A DNA stretch of 64,000 nt from Triatoma infestans (GCA_011037195.1 JAAEAF010002505.1:62001-126000); one strand, 5' to 3'. Shown: positions 24,188 to 35,212, numbered from the stretch's first letter. Program-made: numbers and translations. Notes: generated from the letters alone by a model not told the origin.

Positions 24188-25012
24188 ACCCAGCAAAATG
24201 TCTGGTGGAAAAATTCACACCACTTTCTCCTCGCTCCCATTAATACAGTTATATATATAAAATGACAAATTTACTAACCACTTCAAATTTTACTCATTTG
24301 TCCTAATGTAAAATATAGAGATGGTGGGGGGTGACAAGTAAACCTACTAACCCAAGGAGATTGGGAAGTGTACAGCGCACCAAACAACCAACAACATAAT
24401 TTGAAATTTAATGCCACAACTTTAGGGGATGGGGGGATGTTTCAAATAAAAGTAACAGGTTCATATCTATGCAGTGTTCAAGTTTAAAGAAATTTGTAGC
24501 AGTCTTTTTCTCGTTAATTCCAAAAAACTTCAAAACGTAAAGTCGTACTTCCACAGTTAACCGATTTTCTTGAAATTTGGAATTCTATGATTGCTTCTAA
24601 TGCATATTAATATTTATAGATTTTATAAACCATAAATTTTTATCGAAATGGTAAGCTTAACACTATGGTCCCTCCCCAGAACCCCCCAAAAAATCAATTT
24701 TCGCGGGAAAATGTTGCAAATAAAGTGACAGGTATTTCTATCACTTTTAAAAGTAAATAGTATACGAAGTTTAAAGAGACTGTTGGTGCCATTTTCGAGA
24801 AAATCACGAAAAACTGAAAAAAAATTCAGTAAAGTCGTACTTCCGGTTGTTGGGGATGCCCGAAACTTTTCTGTCAGTTGCAGCAGTAGTTCTCAAACGG
24901 ATTATCAAATGTGAGCTGCAGAGAATCCCTCAAAACATGTATTTTCGGTGAAAACTCATTTTTAAAAACTGGTTACGTCCCTCTCACTAGGAAGTAAGAG
25001 AATGTAAAAAAG
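24188..25012 (+). repeat. Family A repeat, near-complete copy, plus orientation
   Basis: About 825 bp. It starts 'aatgtctggtggaaaaattc' and 'acaccactttctcctcgc'. It contains 'gatgtttcaaataaaagtaa' near 24437 and again 'aaaatgttgcaaataaagtg' near 24711 (the internal duplication), 'gattttcttgaaatttggaa', 'gtcgtacttccggttgttg' and 'gtattttcggtgaaaactca', and ends 'ctaggaagtaagagaatgta'. It lacks the CA microsatellite seen in other copies. A second unit follows after about 6 bp. Confidence 0.78.
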
Positions 25013-25017
25013 AAAAA

Positions 25018-25234
25018 AAAAATCTGACGTGAAACTTTCGCACGACTTTCTCTTACTGCAGTTCTCACAGATCTAAAGAAAAAAAATTCTTAGAAATTGG
25101 ATTATTTACTAAAATGTTAAGCTGCTCTCTCCATTTTTCGCTTTCTTTTGAGCTATTTTGTTCATACACAACTCAATTTTGAAAATTCGACACGATCGCC
25201 GTATTTCCTTTGACCAGGATTAAGAAAAAGTAAA
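25018..25234 (+). repeat. Family A repeat, truncated second unit, head-to-tail
   Basis: Starts 'aaatctgacgtgaaacttt', 'cgcacgactttctcttactg', then after ~100 bp jumps to 'tttttcgctttcttttgag' and ends 'cgacacgatcgccgtatttc', 'aggattaagaaaaagta'. Both termini are kept and the middle is deleted, like a short MITE derivative. Confidence 0.72.
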
Positions 25235-26319
25235 AAAAAGAAAGAGATATTGAAAGATTTAATTTATTAATAAGAGATTAAGAGCAATGCCATCATTTCA
25301 GACCCACATGGATTTGTGATTGGTAGTTTTAATAATAATAATAATAATAATAATACTTTTAAAGAATTGAATTGTCAACTTGTCACCAGACTGACTAATA
25401 AAGTATGTATAATATATTCTAAGCTGATTACGACTGTCAGTGTAGTCTAGTGTTGTTTAGCTTTCAACATTTCTTTTTAGCTTGGTGGAGTGTGTTGTGT
25501 AGTTTTTAGTTTTATATAATTAATAGTTTATCCTTTAGTAAATAACAAAATATATAAATCCTTATAGTAAATACATAATTCTACCTACAGGATTACGATG
25601 TTTAATGAGATTAGTGAAAGGGAGGGAATTACCAGGATAATTTATTAGGGTTTAGACTTTTATGGGGGGGGGGGCTATTTTCTAACAATAAACTGCTTTA
25701 TTTACAGGAGGCTGTATACTCGTAAAGAATGTTGCTCCTAAGAGAGAGATATGTTTGCCTAGAACTGCACTGGTGGGATTGTCGGCTTGGTTGGGTGACG
25801 CGCTTTATGATGAGAGTAACTTGTACTTTTTCCACCATCTATTCCTGCATTTCACAATTCCACAACTTCATAAACCACAACTTCCAAAATATTCACTTCT
25901 CAAAACAGAATGTTGTTTATTTTCAACGAACATCGATCCAATGAGCAAAAAGAAGTTTGCAGCCGCAGTTCAATGCACGGAAGCTCAAAAAAAAAAAAAC
26001 CTAATGCTGTATCTAATTTCATGTGACTTTGGAGAACAGAGGGACATCTAATCCAAGTTTGGATCCAAGTTTATTAACAATAGTTCTATAAAAATAAACA
26101 TAGAGTCATCTATGAACTTCGAAAGAATTAAAAACTTGGAAATATTAATCTCAACAACGTTAAAGTACTTACAACCGACACACCCACACAATTGACTCAT
26201 TAAGTCAACAATATTTAGTTTATAACATTTAACTTCTTTCTAATGATTAAACTATTTACTAACTTCACATTTACAATTATTAATAATAATGTTAAGAAAA
26301 CACAACATAATATGAACAT
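25235..26319. other. AT-rich non-coding DNA, (AAT)n microsatellite and G run
   Basis: (AATAAT)n at about 25330-25355, and a run of 11 G at 25664-25674. ORFs at 25729-26051 overlap in two frames and have no domain. No gene recognised. Confidence 0.45.
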
Positions 26320-26440
26320 ATTGTTATTATTTGCTGTAGTGGGAGGGGATTAAGCCCAACACTATACAAATCCACACCGAGCCTACACTGAGCTAGCCCA
26401 AAGAAAAATAACAACAAGCTTCAACCAGTCTCAGAAGTAA
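26320..26440 (-). repeat. I-clade-like LINE 3' tail, short remnant
   Basis: Read on the minus strand: 'ttatttttctttgggcta', then 'gttgggcttaatcccctccc', and TAA-type repeats ('aaataataac'). This matches the 3' UTR layout of the copies at 1433 and 55868 (TTTCTTTGG, then AAGGTTTGGTCC/CTCCC, then (TAA)n). No coding part remains. Confidence 0.45.
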
Positions 26441-27035
26441 ATGTATGTCTCGTGCAAGTTAATAATTTACAAGATATCTGCGTCCAATCGTAACCTATCG
26501 CTCGGAAGCAAGAGTATTAAACACAGCGAATGAACAGAGGTTATGTAGGTGGAAAAGAAAGATTGTAGGAAGGATTTTTGGATCTGCAAGAACGCAAGAT
26601 GTCTCGAGCAAGTTAATAATTACAAGATATCTGCGTCCAATCGTAACCTATCGCTCGGAAGCATGATTATTAAACACTGCAGACGAACAGAGGTTATGTA
26701 GGTGGAAAAGAAAGATTGTAAGAAGGGAGTAAGAAAGGACTGAGAAGTTGCCAAACTGTACGGTGAATCGAATATAGTATCCTATCACAGAATTGTAGAT
26801 TGCGATGCTGGGACATTTGGATCGAATGAAGAAAATGGAGGATCCTAAAAGAGCATCACAGTGGGAAAAGGTCGCGAAGCTTCCATTGAAATTTTCCCAG
26901 GATATGTAATAAGATTTGGATGCCCTTAGCCAGCTGATATGACGCACGTCTGCAGCAAATAGAAATAGGTGGAGAGTTGTAAAAACAGATGCTCGGATTC
27001 TTCATGGACTGGTATTGCCCAAGAGTAAGTAAATA
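26441..27035 (+). pseudogene. RTE-type non-LTR retrotransposon 3' coding remnant with internal duplication
   Basis: Plus-strand translation in shifting frames gives 'ITRYLRPIVTYRSEA', 'NTADEQRLCRWKRKIVRR', then (with changes) 'LRCWDIWIE' and finally 'AANRNRWRVVKTDARILHGL'. This is the well-known C-terminal series of insect RTE-like elements: RP.VTYG.EAW, W.RKI.R, RWLGH..RM, DR..WR..V..A..LHGL. The first ~150 bp are present twice in tandem (about 26444-26590 and 26599-26745). Frameshifts and stops make it non-functional. RT proper is absent. Confidence 0.6.
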
Positions 27036-28241
27036 TTGTATATCACATAATACGTATCACTAGACGGTCTAGGCCTCTCTGACGCCCTTCCTCACACTCT
27101 GTTTCGCTCCCATAGCTCTGTGGCTAGTGTGCATGTTTCACTACTACCTCACCAATCATTTACTATCTTTAATTTTGATATAACCATTACATTCATTACC
27201 TTAAAATTTTAAGCTTCTTTGTTTTCCACATTATCGCTGCAATAAGATTTTTATGATCAAACTTCCTTCGTAAATAAATTTTCTTCTGGGATCCACCCCC
27301 AAAAAAATACAACAAGAAGAAAACATATAAATTAATATTACTTCCCTAGTAAAAAGAGTAACTTTAAAGAGTGAAAAAATATGTTCTGGCGGGAAAGGGA
27401 CAAGAACAAATGAGATGTGATTTACATGGCGCAGGAGAGAAATACAAGAAAAAAAAGGAAATCTATTCCATCCCTTCCAATTTCTTTCTCTTTTTTTTCA
27501 ACCGAGGATAAGCAACAGGAGAGATATTAATAATACGTCATTGTTGTTGCTATGTGAGGGTGGCGTTAAAAAGTTGTAGATGTTTATGATGGGTAACAGT
27601 GTACGATGGTTACAGATTGGGTAGTGAAGGTTATAGTAATGGATTGAACTGTCTGTCTGTCTACAGTGGAGGGTGTCTTCCACTGAGTAATGAGATCACT
27701 GATGCAGACAGGCATAATGCTAACGGCTACTTGTATAAATCTTTATACCACCTGCACCAACCACTGCAGACGTCATTAGTGTCATCTGTCTTTATTAAAT
27801 CAGTAATTGTTAATGATGCTATATGCTTTCTATGACCTTAGTTTCTTTCACAATGTAACCTGTACTTCACACGAGTTTAATAATCAGTCAGTTTACATGA
27901 CTGCCGAGTAAAGTAGCACTTTTACATTCAAGTTCTATATAAGCGAGAGTCTATGACAAAAGCCTTGTAAAAGCACTTTCCTCAAGCGTTACTTTTCTAA
28001 ACCAATTTAAACATTTAATTACGTGTGTAAAAACAAAAATTTAGTATATATAAGGTTTGGTAAGCTTGTTTTGTTTCAAATGAAAACGGGAAATGGTTTT
28101 AAAAAACTTTACATAAATTAAAAAAAAAAAATCTTAGTTTCCCTAAACGTTTCGGGAATGTTAGGTTTCAATCGTTAGTGGTGATCATACGTCCATAAAT
28201 ATCAACCTAAAAGTAATAAATAAATAATACTATTAACTGAC
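27036..28241. other. Presumed Robo intron, AT-rich
   Basis: No exon of the next Ig domain is recognisable. Contains T/C-rich and A-rich tracts (27480-27500). Short ORFs on both strands at 27498-27835 overlap and are not convincing. Confidence 0.4.
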
Positions 28242-28438
28242 CTGCCACTTGCAGTGTTGCATTTCTAGACGTAGCCGATCCTGCGTTATTTGTCGCCACG
28301 CACCAGTATACCCCATCATCTTGTTCCTTTTTGCCATGGATTACTCTTAAGAAGAACAGTGATCCCGAAGGTAACAATACACGATGAGTTTTAACATCTG
28401 GTGGTGAAGTGTTTACTAATTCGCCATCCTTATACCAT
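28242..28438 (-). CDS. robo: Roundabout (Robo) receptor, exon for second half of Ig domain 1
   Basis: This 197-nt minus-strand exon completes the Ig domain begun at 28657-28546. It starts with the last base of an Arg codon and then WYKDGE, the conserved Ig tryptophan. [18 protein letters not shown] follows, a very characteristic Robo Ig1 stretch, then [14 protein letters not shown] with the second disulfide cysteine, and SRNATLQVA. The acceptor is TTTAACAG before 28438. The donor is GCAG|GTCAG after 28242, so the reading frame beyond it is intronic. The downstream exon should start with the Robo Ig1-Ig2 linker (LRD-F-type); I could not find it in the 28 kb to the left. That implies a very long intron or a missing exon. 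The match to the LPSGSLFFL.. motif resembles vertebrate ROBO and Drosophila Robo2/lea more than Drosophila Robo1, but this is a weak criterion. Confidence 0.9.
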
Positions 28439-28545
28439 CTGTTAAACAGCAATAATAAAAATGTTATTTTTAATCTTTATACACAAAACTGCGTAAAATT
28501 GTTTATTCAGATATCCATCTAAGTATTCATCTAGGTGTAAATTAC
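28439..28545 (-). other. Short GT-AG intron within Robo Ig1
   Basis: 107-bp AT-rich intron between the two Robo exons. It has a GTAAT donor at 28545 and a TTTAACAG acceptor at 28439. The length is typical of short insect introns, in strong contrast to the much longer introns inferred on both sides. Confidence 0.85.
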
Positions 28546-28657
28546 CTGATTAAAGGTTCAGGTCTTCCTTCAGCCTTACAGTTCAGAGTGACGGGTTCAT
28601 TCTTTGGTACTACCACATCTGAAGGATGTTCAGTGATTCTTGGTGAACGATATTGAC
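28546..28657 (-). CDS. robo: Roundabout (Robo) receptor, exon for first half of Ig domain 1
   Basis: This 112-nt exon on the minus strand encodes the N-terminal half of an immunoglobulin domain. The translation includes SPRITEHP, then [16 protein letters not shown], with the first conserved Ig cysteine in TLNC. This is the order seen in Ig1 of Robo receptors (RI.EHP, then [11 protein letters not shown]). Robo is a single-pass axon-guidance receptor whose Ig1 binds the LRR domain of Slit. The acceptor reads TTTTTACAG before 28657 and the donor AG|GTAAT after 28546. The exon starts and ends mid-codon (phases 1 and 2) and joins in frame to the exon at 28438-28242 across a 107-bp intron. The signal peptide exon would lie upstream, beyond 28657, and I do not see it. 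Paralog (Robo1, 2 or 3) is unresolved. Confidence 0.88.
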
Positions 28658-28799
28658 CTGTAAAAACGAAAGTAACATTGGATAAATCATAGACGAATAT
28701 TTTTTTGATCCCCGGTCAAATAAATACATCATCGAGTCATTAAAGTTTAAATTACATTTTCTGGAAGTTTATTTCCGGAAATAATCGATTCGTGTGCGC

Positions 28800-29625
28800 A
28801 AGTTAAAACAAAACTGGTGTAATACTTTCTCCTACTGCAATAACCAATTTAAAACATTTAGTTGCCCTAATTAAAAAACAGTTGGTGCGGAGCTCTACAT
28901 TGTACTCGTTCGTTTCAAATCTCTTGTCAGCCTACCATCACAACCAGGAATGCTCCTGCAATTTAGAGATAAAATTAACGTCTTACTTCTCCTAGAATAA
29001 GCTTAAAATCTTTTTTTTTTTTGGAAATATGTTTGTAAAGAAAGTAGTAGCTTTATACCAGTATCCTATTCCAAGTTTAAAAAAAATATTTGGCATTCGA
29101 TATAATTACGAAAAATTCAAATCCTAAACTCCTACTTTCGGCTAACATTTTTTTCTTCAAACTCGACAGAAATGCATTTAAAGACCCTTAATTTATATAT
29201 TGGTACAACCGGACATTGTACCAAAGTGGCGCTATAAAGAAAAGTTTTAACTTAACAATAAATTTTTCGGGAAAAATTGATTGAAATGTGTGTTATTATT
29301 TGTTTATTAGTCTGAGAGAAATTTAAAGAAAATCGTTTGAAACTTTTAAGAGAAAATCGCGAAAAACTGAAAGAGCGGTCAGTAAATCGCATATCCTGTT
29401 AAAGGATTTTGACGTGTCACTGCGAAGTGGATATTCAATGAAATATCCAGTCTGAACTTTGGAGGAATTTTGTTCACACCCTCAGGATCACACAAACATA
29501 TGCATTGAGCTGCTAAATACATACTTTCGTATTTGTGGGACCTTGATACATATATTTTTTTGTGAAGAACTCTATTTGTAAAAAAAACCTGGTAAGACTG
29601 CTATGCTACCTCACCTAGAAGAAAG
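28800..29625 (+). repeat. Family A repeat, old decayed plus copy next to the Robo exon
   Basis: Starts near 'aaactggtgtaatactttct' and 'cctactgcaataaccaattt' (28810-28850). It continues after a gap with 'cctattccaagtttaaaaaa', 'attacgaaaaattcaaatcc', 'tcgggaaaaattgattgaaa', 'aaatttaaagaaaatcgttt', 'aaatcgcgaaaaactgaaag' and 'atatttttttgtgaagaact'. Divergence is high. It lies only ~140 bp upstream of the Robo Ig1 exon, within the presumed intron. Confidence 0.5.
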
Positions 29626-30056
29626 CGAAACTACAAATAAATGCAACCATGAGTAGAGAAGATTTTGTGGAATTGGACAGAGTAAAAGAGAAAAGTACAC
29701 TGATATATTAAATGGTAAACAGACGTACTGCAAGGACTATACAGAACTGATGTAGAAAGTGGTAGCGTGATTAGAAATAACAGACTGAACTGGCAGAGTA
29801 TTGGTGATGGTGATGTTTTTGGCGTGTTCAAGACTGAATGTCTGAGTATACGTAGTCCTTATATAAGATTCCCCTACTTCTTCTTCCAGATCTCCTAGAG
29901 TTTGAGGTATGCGGATCTCGATCTCCCCCTAGGTGGTGAACTGAAAAGTTTGTGACGTGACATGTTGAGTGACGCACACAGTAGGCCGATGATGTATCAG
30001 CTGGGGTGGTTGCCTTATGATTCTGGCTGCAGGCAAGACATTACTCATGCCTTGGG

Positions 30057-30246
30057 GCGGGTGTTGGTGTAGTGGTTATGAGCATGGACTTGTAAGTGGG
30101 AGGACCCCAGTTCGAGTCCAGCTAAATTTTATATTTGTTTAAAAAATGTTAACAGTAAAGTAGGTGCTTCCGCCCCCGTCCACGACACCTCATTTGGTAG
30201 TTGGATGTTAAGCCCGCCTGAAAAAATAGGCATTACTTTACCTTAC
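30057..30246 (+). mobile_element. tRNA-derived SINE (family S2) with 16-bp TSD
   Basis: 190-bp element. The tRNA-like head has box A-like TTGGTGTAGTGGTTATGAGC and box B CAGTTCGAGTCC. A ~115-bp unrelated body ends 'aggcattactttacc'. The 16-bp direct repeat TTACTCATGCCTTGGG lies exactly on both sides (30041-30056 and 30247-30262), the hallmark of LINE-mediated insertion. The identical TSD suggests a rather recent insertion. A shorter relative is at 30419-30540. Confidence 0.9.
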
Positions 30247-30418
30247 TTACTCATGCCTTGGGAAAAAGCGTCACGCTCTACATAAAGAAACCTTGAATTT
30301 CAAACTAGACGTCTCTTCATGAAGCTGGTGTCAGCAAACAAGTGTTGAAGAAAATAAGCAGATGCTCAATAAAATAAGCAGTAGGCTACCCTCGAAAAAA
30401 GCTAGAAGAAGATCAGAG

Positions 30419-30540
30419 GCGGGTTTGATAGAGTGGTTATGAGCATGGACTTGTAACTGGGTCCAGTCGGAGGTCCTCTCGGATAACTGCTAAATTTATA
30501 TTCGTTTGAAAAATGGTCACAGTAAAGTACTTCCGCCACT
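30419..30540 (+). mobile_element. tRNA-derived SINE (family S2), decayed copy
   Basis: 'tggttatgagcatggacttg' is identical to the copy at 30057, and 'ctaaatttatattcgtttg' and 'cacagtaaagtacttccgcc' follow in the same order. The region of box B is altered ('gtccagtcggaggtcctc'), so this copy has probably lost pol III promoter function. It lies about 170 bp downstream of the intact copy, same strand. Confidence 0.72.
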
Positions 30541-33500
30541 TTTCTCTGAAAAATATAAAAAGGGTGGAACAAGGAACTGAAGAGAGAGATGATAGAAACA
30601 GATCTAAGGGGCGGTGTGTGGAATGGACGGGAAAATTACGTTGAGTAAATGAAAAGCAGATAGACGATATCAAAGAGTTGTCGACAGATATCTGCAGCAC
30701 TTCTGAATTGAAGATAATGCAGATGAAATCCCTGCATTCAACCCGGAAATATAATGTTATGGCCACATATTTTTTTATTATAAAAAACTGTAATTGAAAT
30801 TAAAGTGTGAAGCTTCAGTTTAAGTGGTAGGATAATTTATAAAATATTTGATTGGTCGCATTAATAAAAGTCATTAAATAATAATTGTTATCTTGCCGAT
30901 AAAATAAATTATTTCCATATTAACAGCTATCTGATAAATATGATAAAAAAAAATAAAAATGGTGTTAATCCAGGGAAATTTTATTTTAGATGAAAAATAT
31001 CTCCCTTAATTATTTATTCATTACCTGGGATGATTTAGGTGGATATTATTGGATGAACGTTAGCAGAGATGGAGGGGAGAAGAAGCTGGCCTAATTTAGA
31101 TTGTCATTTAGATAATTATGTTTAATAAAATAACACAAACATTAAAAAAATCCTCTTGCTATTGGTTGTTTGGGTTCACTGTGGTCTGTGCGCGGAGAGG
31201 TGCGGAGAGGAATATATGGTTAAAACGATTTATCTATTTTTAACCACCCAAAATATATATATATATAGGATTATCGATAATCATTGCTGTAAAATCCAGC
31301 AGTGCTGTACTTGGAGGGGGTTTGTTTTTATTATATTGAATGAATGATTAATGGGTTTACTATGGTATATTTTTTTATCGTTCATTTTTTTCCCCACCCA
31401 TTGATTCTGATTCTTAAATATTTAATAAAAATTAAATTATCTAGAGCCGACATTGACGGTTAATAGGCTTCGCAATTCTACTAAATTTAGTATAATATAA
31501 CGAATTATTTCAAGATATCCTGGGGCTAGATATCGATAAAGTTTATTACAGACATTTTTTTAATGGTTTTCGCTTGTTGTGAAAGTGGCATTAATTTTTA
31601 AGGATGTATTTTGGCACAATAACTTTTGCAGAGTACTGCAAATACCTATCTCTTGCTATTATTAATTGTGCAGAGATGAATTTTTATTGAAATTAAATTT
31701 TAACCATGTTCTACAATTCTGGCAAGATTGCAACAGTGTAGGTGTTATATAATCATAGGAATTAACGGATCAAATTCTCAGATCTTAGTCTTTCAGGGAA
31801 TGACGACATTTTCACCAATATCTACTTTGCTATTAGTCTTTCAGAGAAGTGTTATTCACTATATTTATGCCAAACTGGAACTTATAGGCGCAAAAAAAAA
31901 TATTTTCTTTTTATAAAAATTCTCAGATTGAAATCGCTGTTCTGTTTTTGTTTTTTTCCAGTGATATATTTGCCTCGCTAATTTATTAATTGTGCTGGAG
32001 GTGGGGAGCACAAATATCTCTCTTATTGCAATTCCAGAGACGAATCTTTCTTTGAAATAGAAATAATTAAAATTATGTACATTTATGCTAAATTGGAACG
32101 TTATTCACTACGAAACATTTAGGAAAAAAAGGAAGAATTTTCTTTATTAACACTTGCTGACCCACTGACCCAAAACCTCGAAAATTTTCGAAATAATACA
32201 TACAAATAGAAAGGTCGAACAAAAATGCCTCAGTTCAAAAGCAAAGTTGTTTATCATACTTGATTCGCAAGACTAAAGTTAAATTATTAAAACAACTTCG
32301 CATTAAAAAAAAATTATAAAATCTAATGAAAATAATAAAAAGTTTTGTAAAATTTATTTTATTCGTAGCAATAAATCCAAGTTTGATAAGAAGCTGCTGG
32401 TACATCCGGGAAATTACTTGTAATAAGAGCAGAGAGAGAAAAAAGAAAAGCTTTGTATTAAAGGGAAATGAACAGATTTAAAACAAAGGAGACAACTCCG
32501 GGGCGTGGAAGCGAAGGGAGATTGTAGGGGAAGTCGAGAAGGAGGTAGTTCTAGAAGGCTCTCTTTATAACGGCCACTAATGTTAACGGCACACATCTAA
32601 CAAGGGACAATTAAATAGTATACATATATATATGGTTGAAAGTTGAAAGTACTTAAAAGTTTTGAAAGGGACGTGAAGAAGGGACGCACACAAAGCGTCC
32701 TGTCTGGGTCCTGTGATGTTAAAGGGAGGGTTTTACAAGCAAGCATATAAACCAAGCAAGGCAGAATCACACTAACATAATAAGAGGTTTGTGAAGTACA
32801 AGAACTAAAAGGGAAAACAGGATATCTGGACTAGTGTTACCATGGGACGGTGGAGATTTTGACCCTCATTCCCATGTAAGAGAGAGAGAGCTTGATAGCT
32901 AGAGCGGTCGCTAGAGTGAGACTGCCTGTCTTGATAGCCACTTAAGTTTGACGGCGCAGCCCTACTATTATTTGACTATTGCTAAAGTACTTTTGTAGTT
33001 AGCCGCCTACAATGCCGGTACTAGTAGTTAACTTGTAAAACTAACCGGCAACATCACTCACACAAGCTAATAAAACATGTCTCATTATTATTTAGTTATT
33101 CATTTATTTTTAACACTCTGTGCACCAATTTTATATTATTAATCCACTGATTAAAGTGTTAAAATAAATATCTTCCTATTTATAACATTTATAAACAATT
33201 CAAGAACCTATAATTTATCTATTTATCTGCACTCAGTAAATACGTATGTCATTGTCAATTACAGATGTTATAAGTATAATTATGTCACTGATCGAGTACT
33301 GACCAATTGAGTGGAGTCGGTTTTGTTCAATTAATAACTTCACAATACTAGTTCAAGTCTGTATCACTTATCAACTTAGTAACAACGACAAACGTTTCGC
33401 TTCAGTTGTGAACTTTTTCCAAACAGATATTACAAATATCAACATTTGCAGCTTACAAATTTCAAGCCCATGCAAGGCCTGGTCACATTTGCAGGGAATC

Positions 33501-33959
33501 TTGGCGTCTCAAGGTAATTCAAATATAAATAATAAGAACAACATTTAGATGGATACTCCTAAATACTTGCACAACACAAAGAGGCTTGCATAGGTAGTTG
33601 GTATGCAACTAGGGCTTTATAGAGGACTCCATTCTATAAACATTACTGAAACCCGAGTGAGCTACATTGTAGCTTTAGTTCGTAATGGTTTTGGCATTAT
33701 GACCTAAACACAATTCTCTACATCTACATACATCTAATAAGTACAATATTACCGGATTGCCAATGAATTTAATTTAAAAGGAAACGCATAGCAAATATAC
33801 TGCAAAAGAATATTTATATATATTTTTTTAAATTTAGACATTCACAACTAAGCAACAAGAGTAATAAGTGAATATGTTACAAGAATACTGGGTATGGAAA
33901 ACTTGTTAGGAGATGCTACACTGCCTAAAGCATTTTTAACTATCGGTGTTAAGCAGAAG
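30541..33959. other. AT-rich non-coding DNA
   Basis: No gene recognised. (AT)n at about 31254-31266. A 32880-33085 stretch (AGAGAGAG, then 'gctaataaaacatgtctcat') looks vaguely like an LTR end but has no partner. 33380-33420 has 'aaacgtttcgcttcagttg', a faint member of the CGAAACG motif set. Confidence 0.4.
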
Positions 33960-34430
33960 AAAGGTGCTCGCGGCGTCAGAGACGTTTTAGTCTTCTGGAA
34001 GGGTTGCTTGAGACAGTGAGGGAGGTAAGCCTTTGGATAAGAGAGTTGGGATGGTTGGATGTGGAGTCATAGAATTTTTTATAACGGGATTTTATTAGCT
34101 GATGGACAAAAAGCATTTGAAGTCAGTATGAAGGGTTAGGTTGGAAACATACAAGGGGACGTTGGTAATTCTTCTGAGGATTTTTGATTGGAAGGATTGA
34201 ATACGGTAGGGACTGGAATGCTTGGTTGAACCCCAAACCTCATATGCCCAAAGCGGTTTCATGATTGTGTAGTAGATAAGTCTTTGTGTTTCGAGAGAAA
34301 GTTTTGAGAGTCGGTCAAGTAGTCTAGAAAGAAATTTGCATCGTCTGTTGAATACCAGTCTTTTTAATCTGGTGTATGGATTACACAAGTCAATTGTCGA
34401 AATAAATTTCAACAATTGGAATTATAATCC
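33960..34430 (-). pseudogene. Jockey-clade non-LTR element, C-terminal part of ORF2
   Basis: Minus-strand ORF 34415-34095 reads LCNPYTRLKRLVFNR, LSKLSLETQRLIYYTIMKPL, WAYEVWGSTKHS, and IQSFQSKILRRITNVPLYV. These match the Jockey thumb/C-terminal series (LL.R.S.LSLE.K.L.Y...LKP.W.YG...WG, I...QSK.LR.I..AP.YV.N). Further down, in other frames, are 'NSLIQRLTSLTVSSNPSRRL' and 'KRL', matching the usual LT.LT.PGNP.RRLKR ending. It belongs with 35214-35560, from which it is separated by an inserted MITE. Confidence 0.72.
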
Positions 34431-34553
34431 CTTGGAGGAGCAAGGGAGGGAGAGTGACGCATCAGTGGGTGAAGGATATATATTCGCTTTTTGTAGGATT
34501 AACCTTTATTCTCCTACTGGTAAGCTGGTCTTGTATTGACATAATGTGGGATT

Positions 34554-34911
34554 ATAATGGGTATGGTGAAGGAGAGAAAATGGTTTAGTTTAGATTAATA
34601 AACTAGATGTGGCTGAACACTGTATAATGAAACAGTGACACTGACTGCCTGGACTTCACACTAAAATATATAGAATGGTAGTGAGGTAAAGAGTAAGGTA
34701 GATGACGTGTTGTGACTGCCGAGTGTACTCTGCTATATATATATATATATCTCGTATATCTCCCGTCGCTGTATTTAAGCAGTTTCTCTCACTCTAGTCC
34801 GAGAGCTCCCACTCTGGTCCGAGAGAGCGGTCCTGTCCTTTTTGTCTCTCTCTATCTCTGCTATGGATCCCTCTCTTAGGATCATTTTCTCTCCTTTATC
34901 ATACCCATTAT
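34554..34911. mobile_element. MITE with ~29-bp terminal inverted repeats
   Basis: Left end ATAATGGGTATGGTGAAGGAGAGAAAATG (split at 34554-34570 and 34571-34582) is the inverse of 34883-34911, with about 27 of 29 positions matching by eye. The 358-bp element has no ORF. It contains an (AT)n at about 34733-34751 and CTCTAGTCCGAGAG. It is inserted, together with a truncated second unit, in a Jockey remnant. The DNA transposon superfamily is not clear; no confident TSD. Confidence 0.7.
34733..34752. repeat. (TA)n microsatellite in the MITE
   Basis: Alternating TA of about 18 bp in the first MITE unit; the second unit has a related but interrupted run at 35083-35103. Confidence 0.8.
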
Positions 34912-35212
34912 ATTAGAATGAAGGAGAGAGAATGGTTTGGTTTGGATTAATAAACTAGATGTGGCTGAACACTGTATAATGGAAAAGTGACTCTGACTGC
35001 CTGGACTTTACACTAAAATATATAGAATGGTAGAGAAGTAAAGAGTAAGTTGATGACGCGTTGTGACTGCAAAGTTTACTCTGCTATATATAAATATATA
35101 TATCGTATATCTTCCGTCGCTGTATTTAAGCAGTTTCTCTCACTCTAGTCCGAGAGAGTGGTCCTGTCATTTTTGTCTCTCCCTCTGCTATGGATCCTTC
35201 TCTTAGAATCCT
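34912..35212. repeat. Truncated second copy of the same MITE in tandem
   Basis: Repeats the order of 34567-34880: 'gaaggagagagaatggttt', 'aactagatgtggctgaacac', 'tgactgcctggactttacac', 'gctgtatttaagcagtttct', 'ctgctatggatccttctctt'. It lacks the right terminal inverted repeat and stops abruptly at the Jockey sequence. There is a deletion of about 25 bp relative to the first unit in the CCGAGAG region. Confidence 0.72.

Noticed and set aside
25729..26051. Two overlapping plus-strand ORFs of 71 and 98 codons
   Set aside because: Two frames of the same DNA, no domain, A-run in the middle, no sign of a coding exon.
34554..35212. Pair of LTRs
   Set aside because: The two direct repeats are adjacent with no internal region, PBS or polypurine tract, and the first unit has terminal inverted repeats of MITE type.
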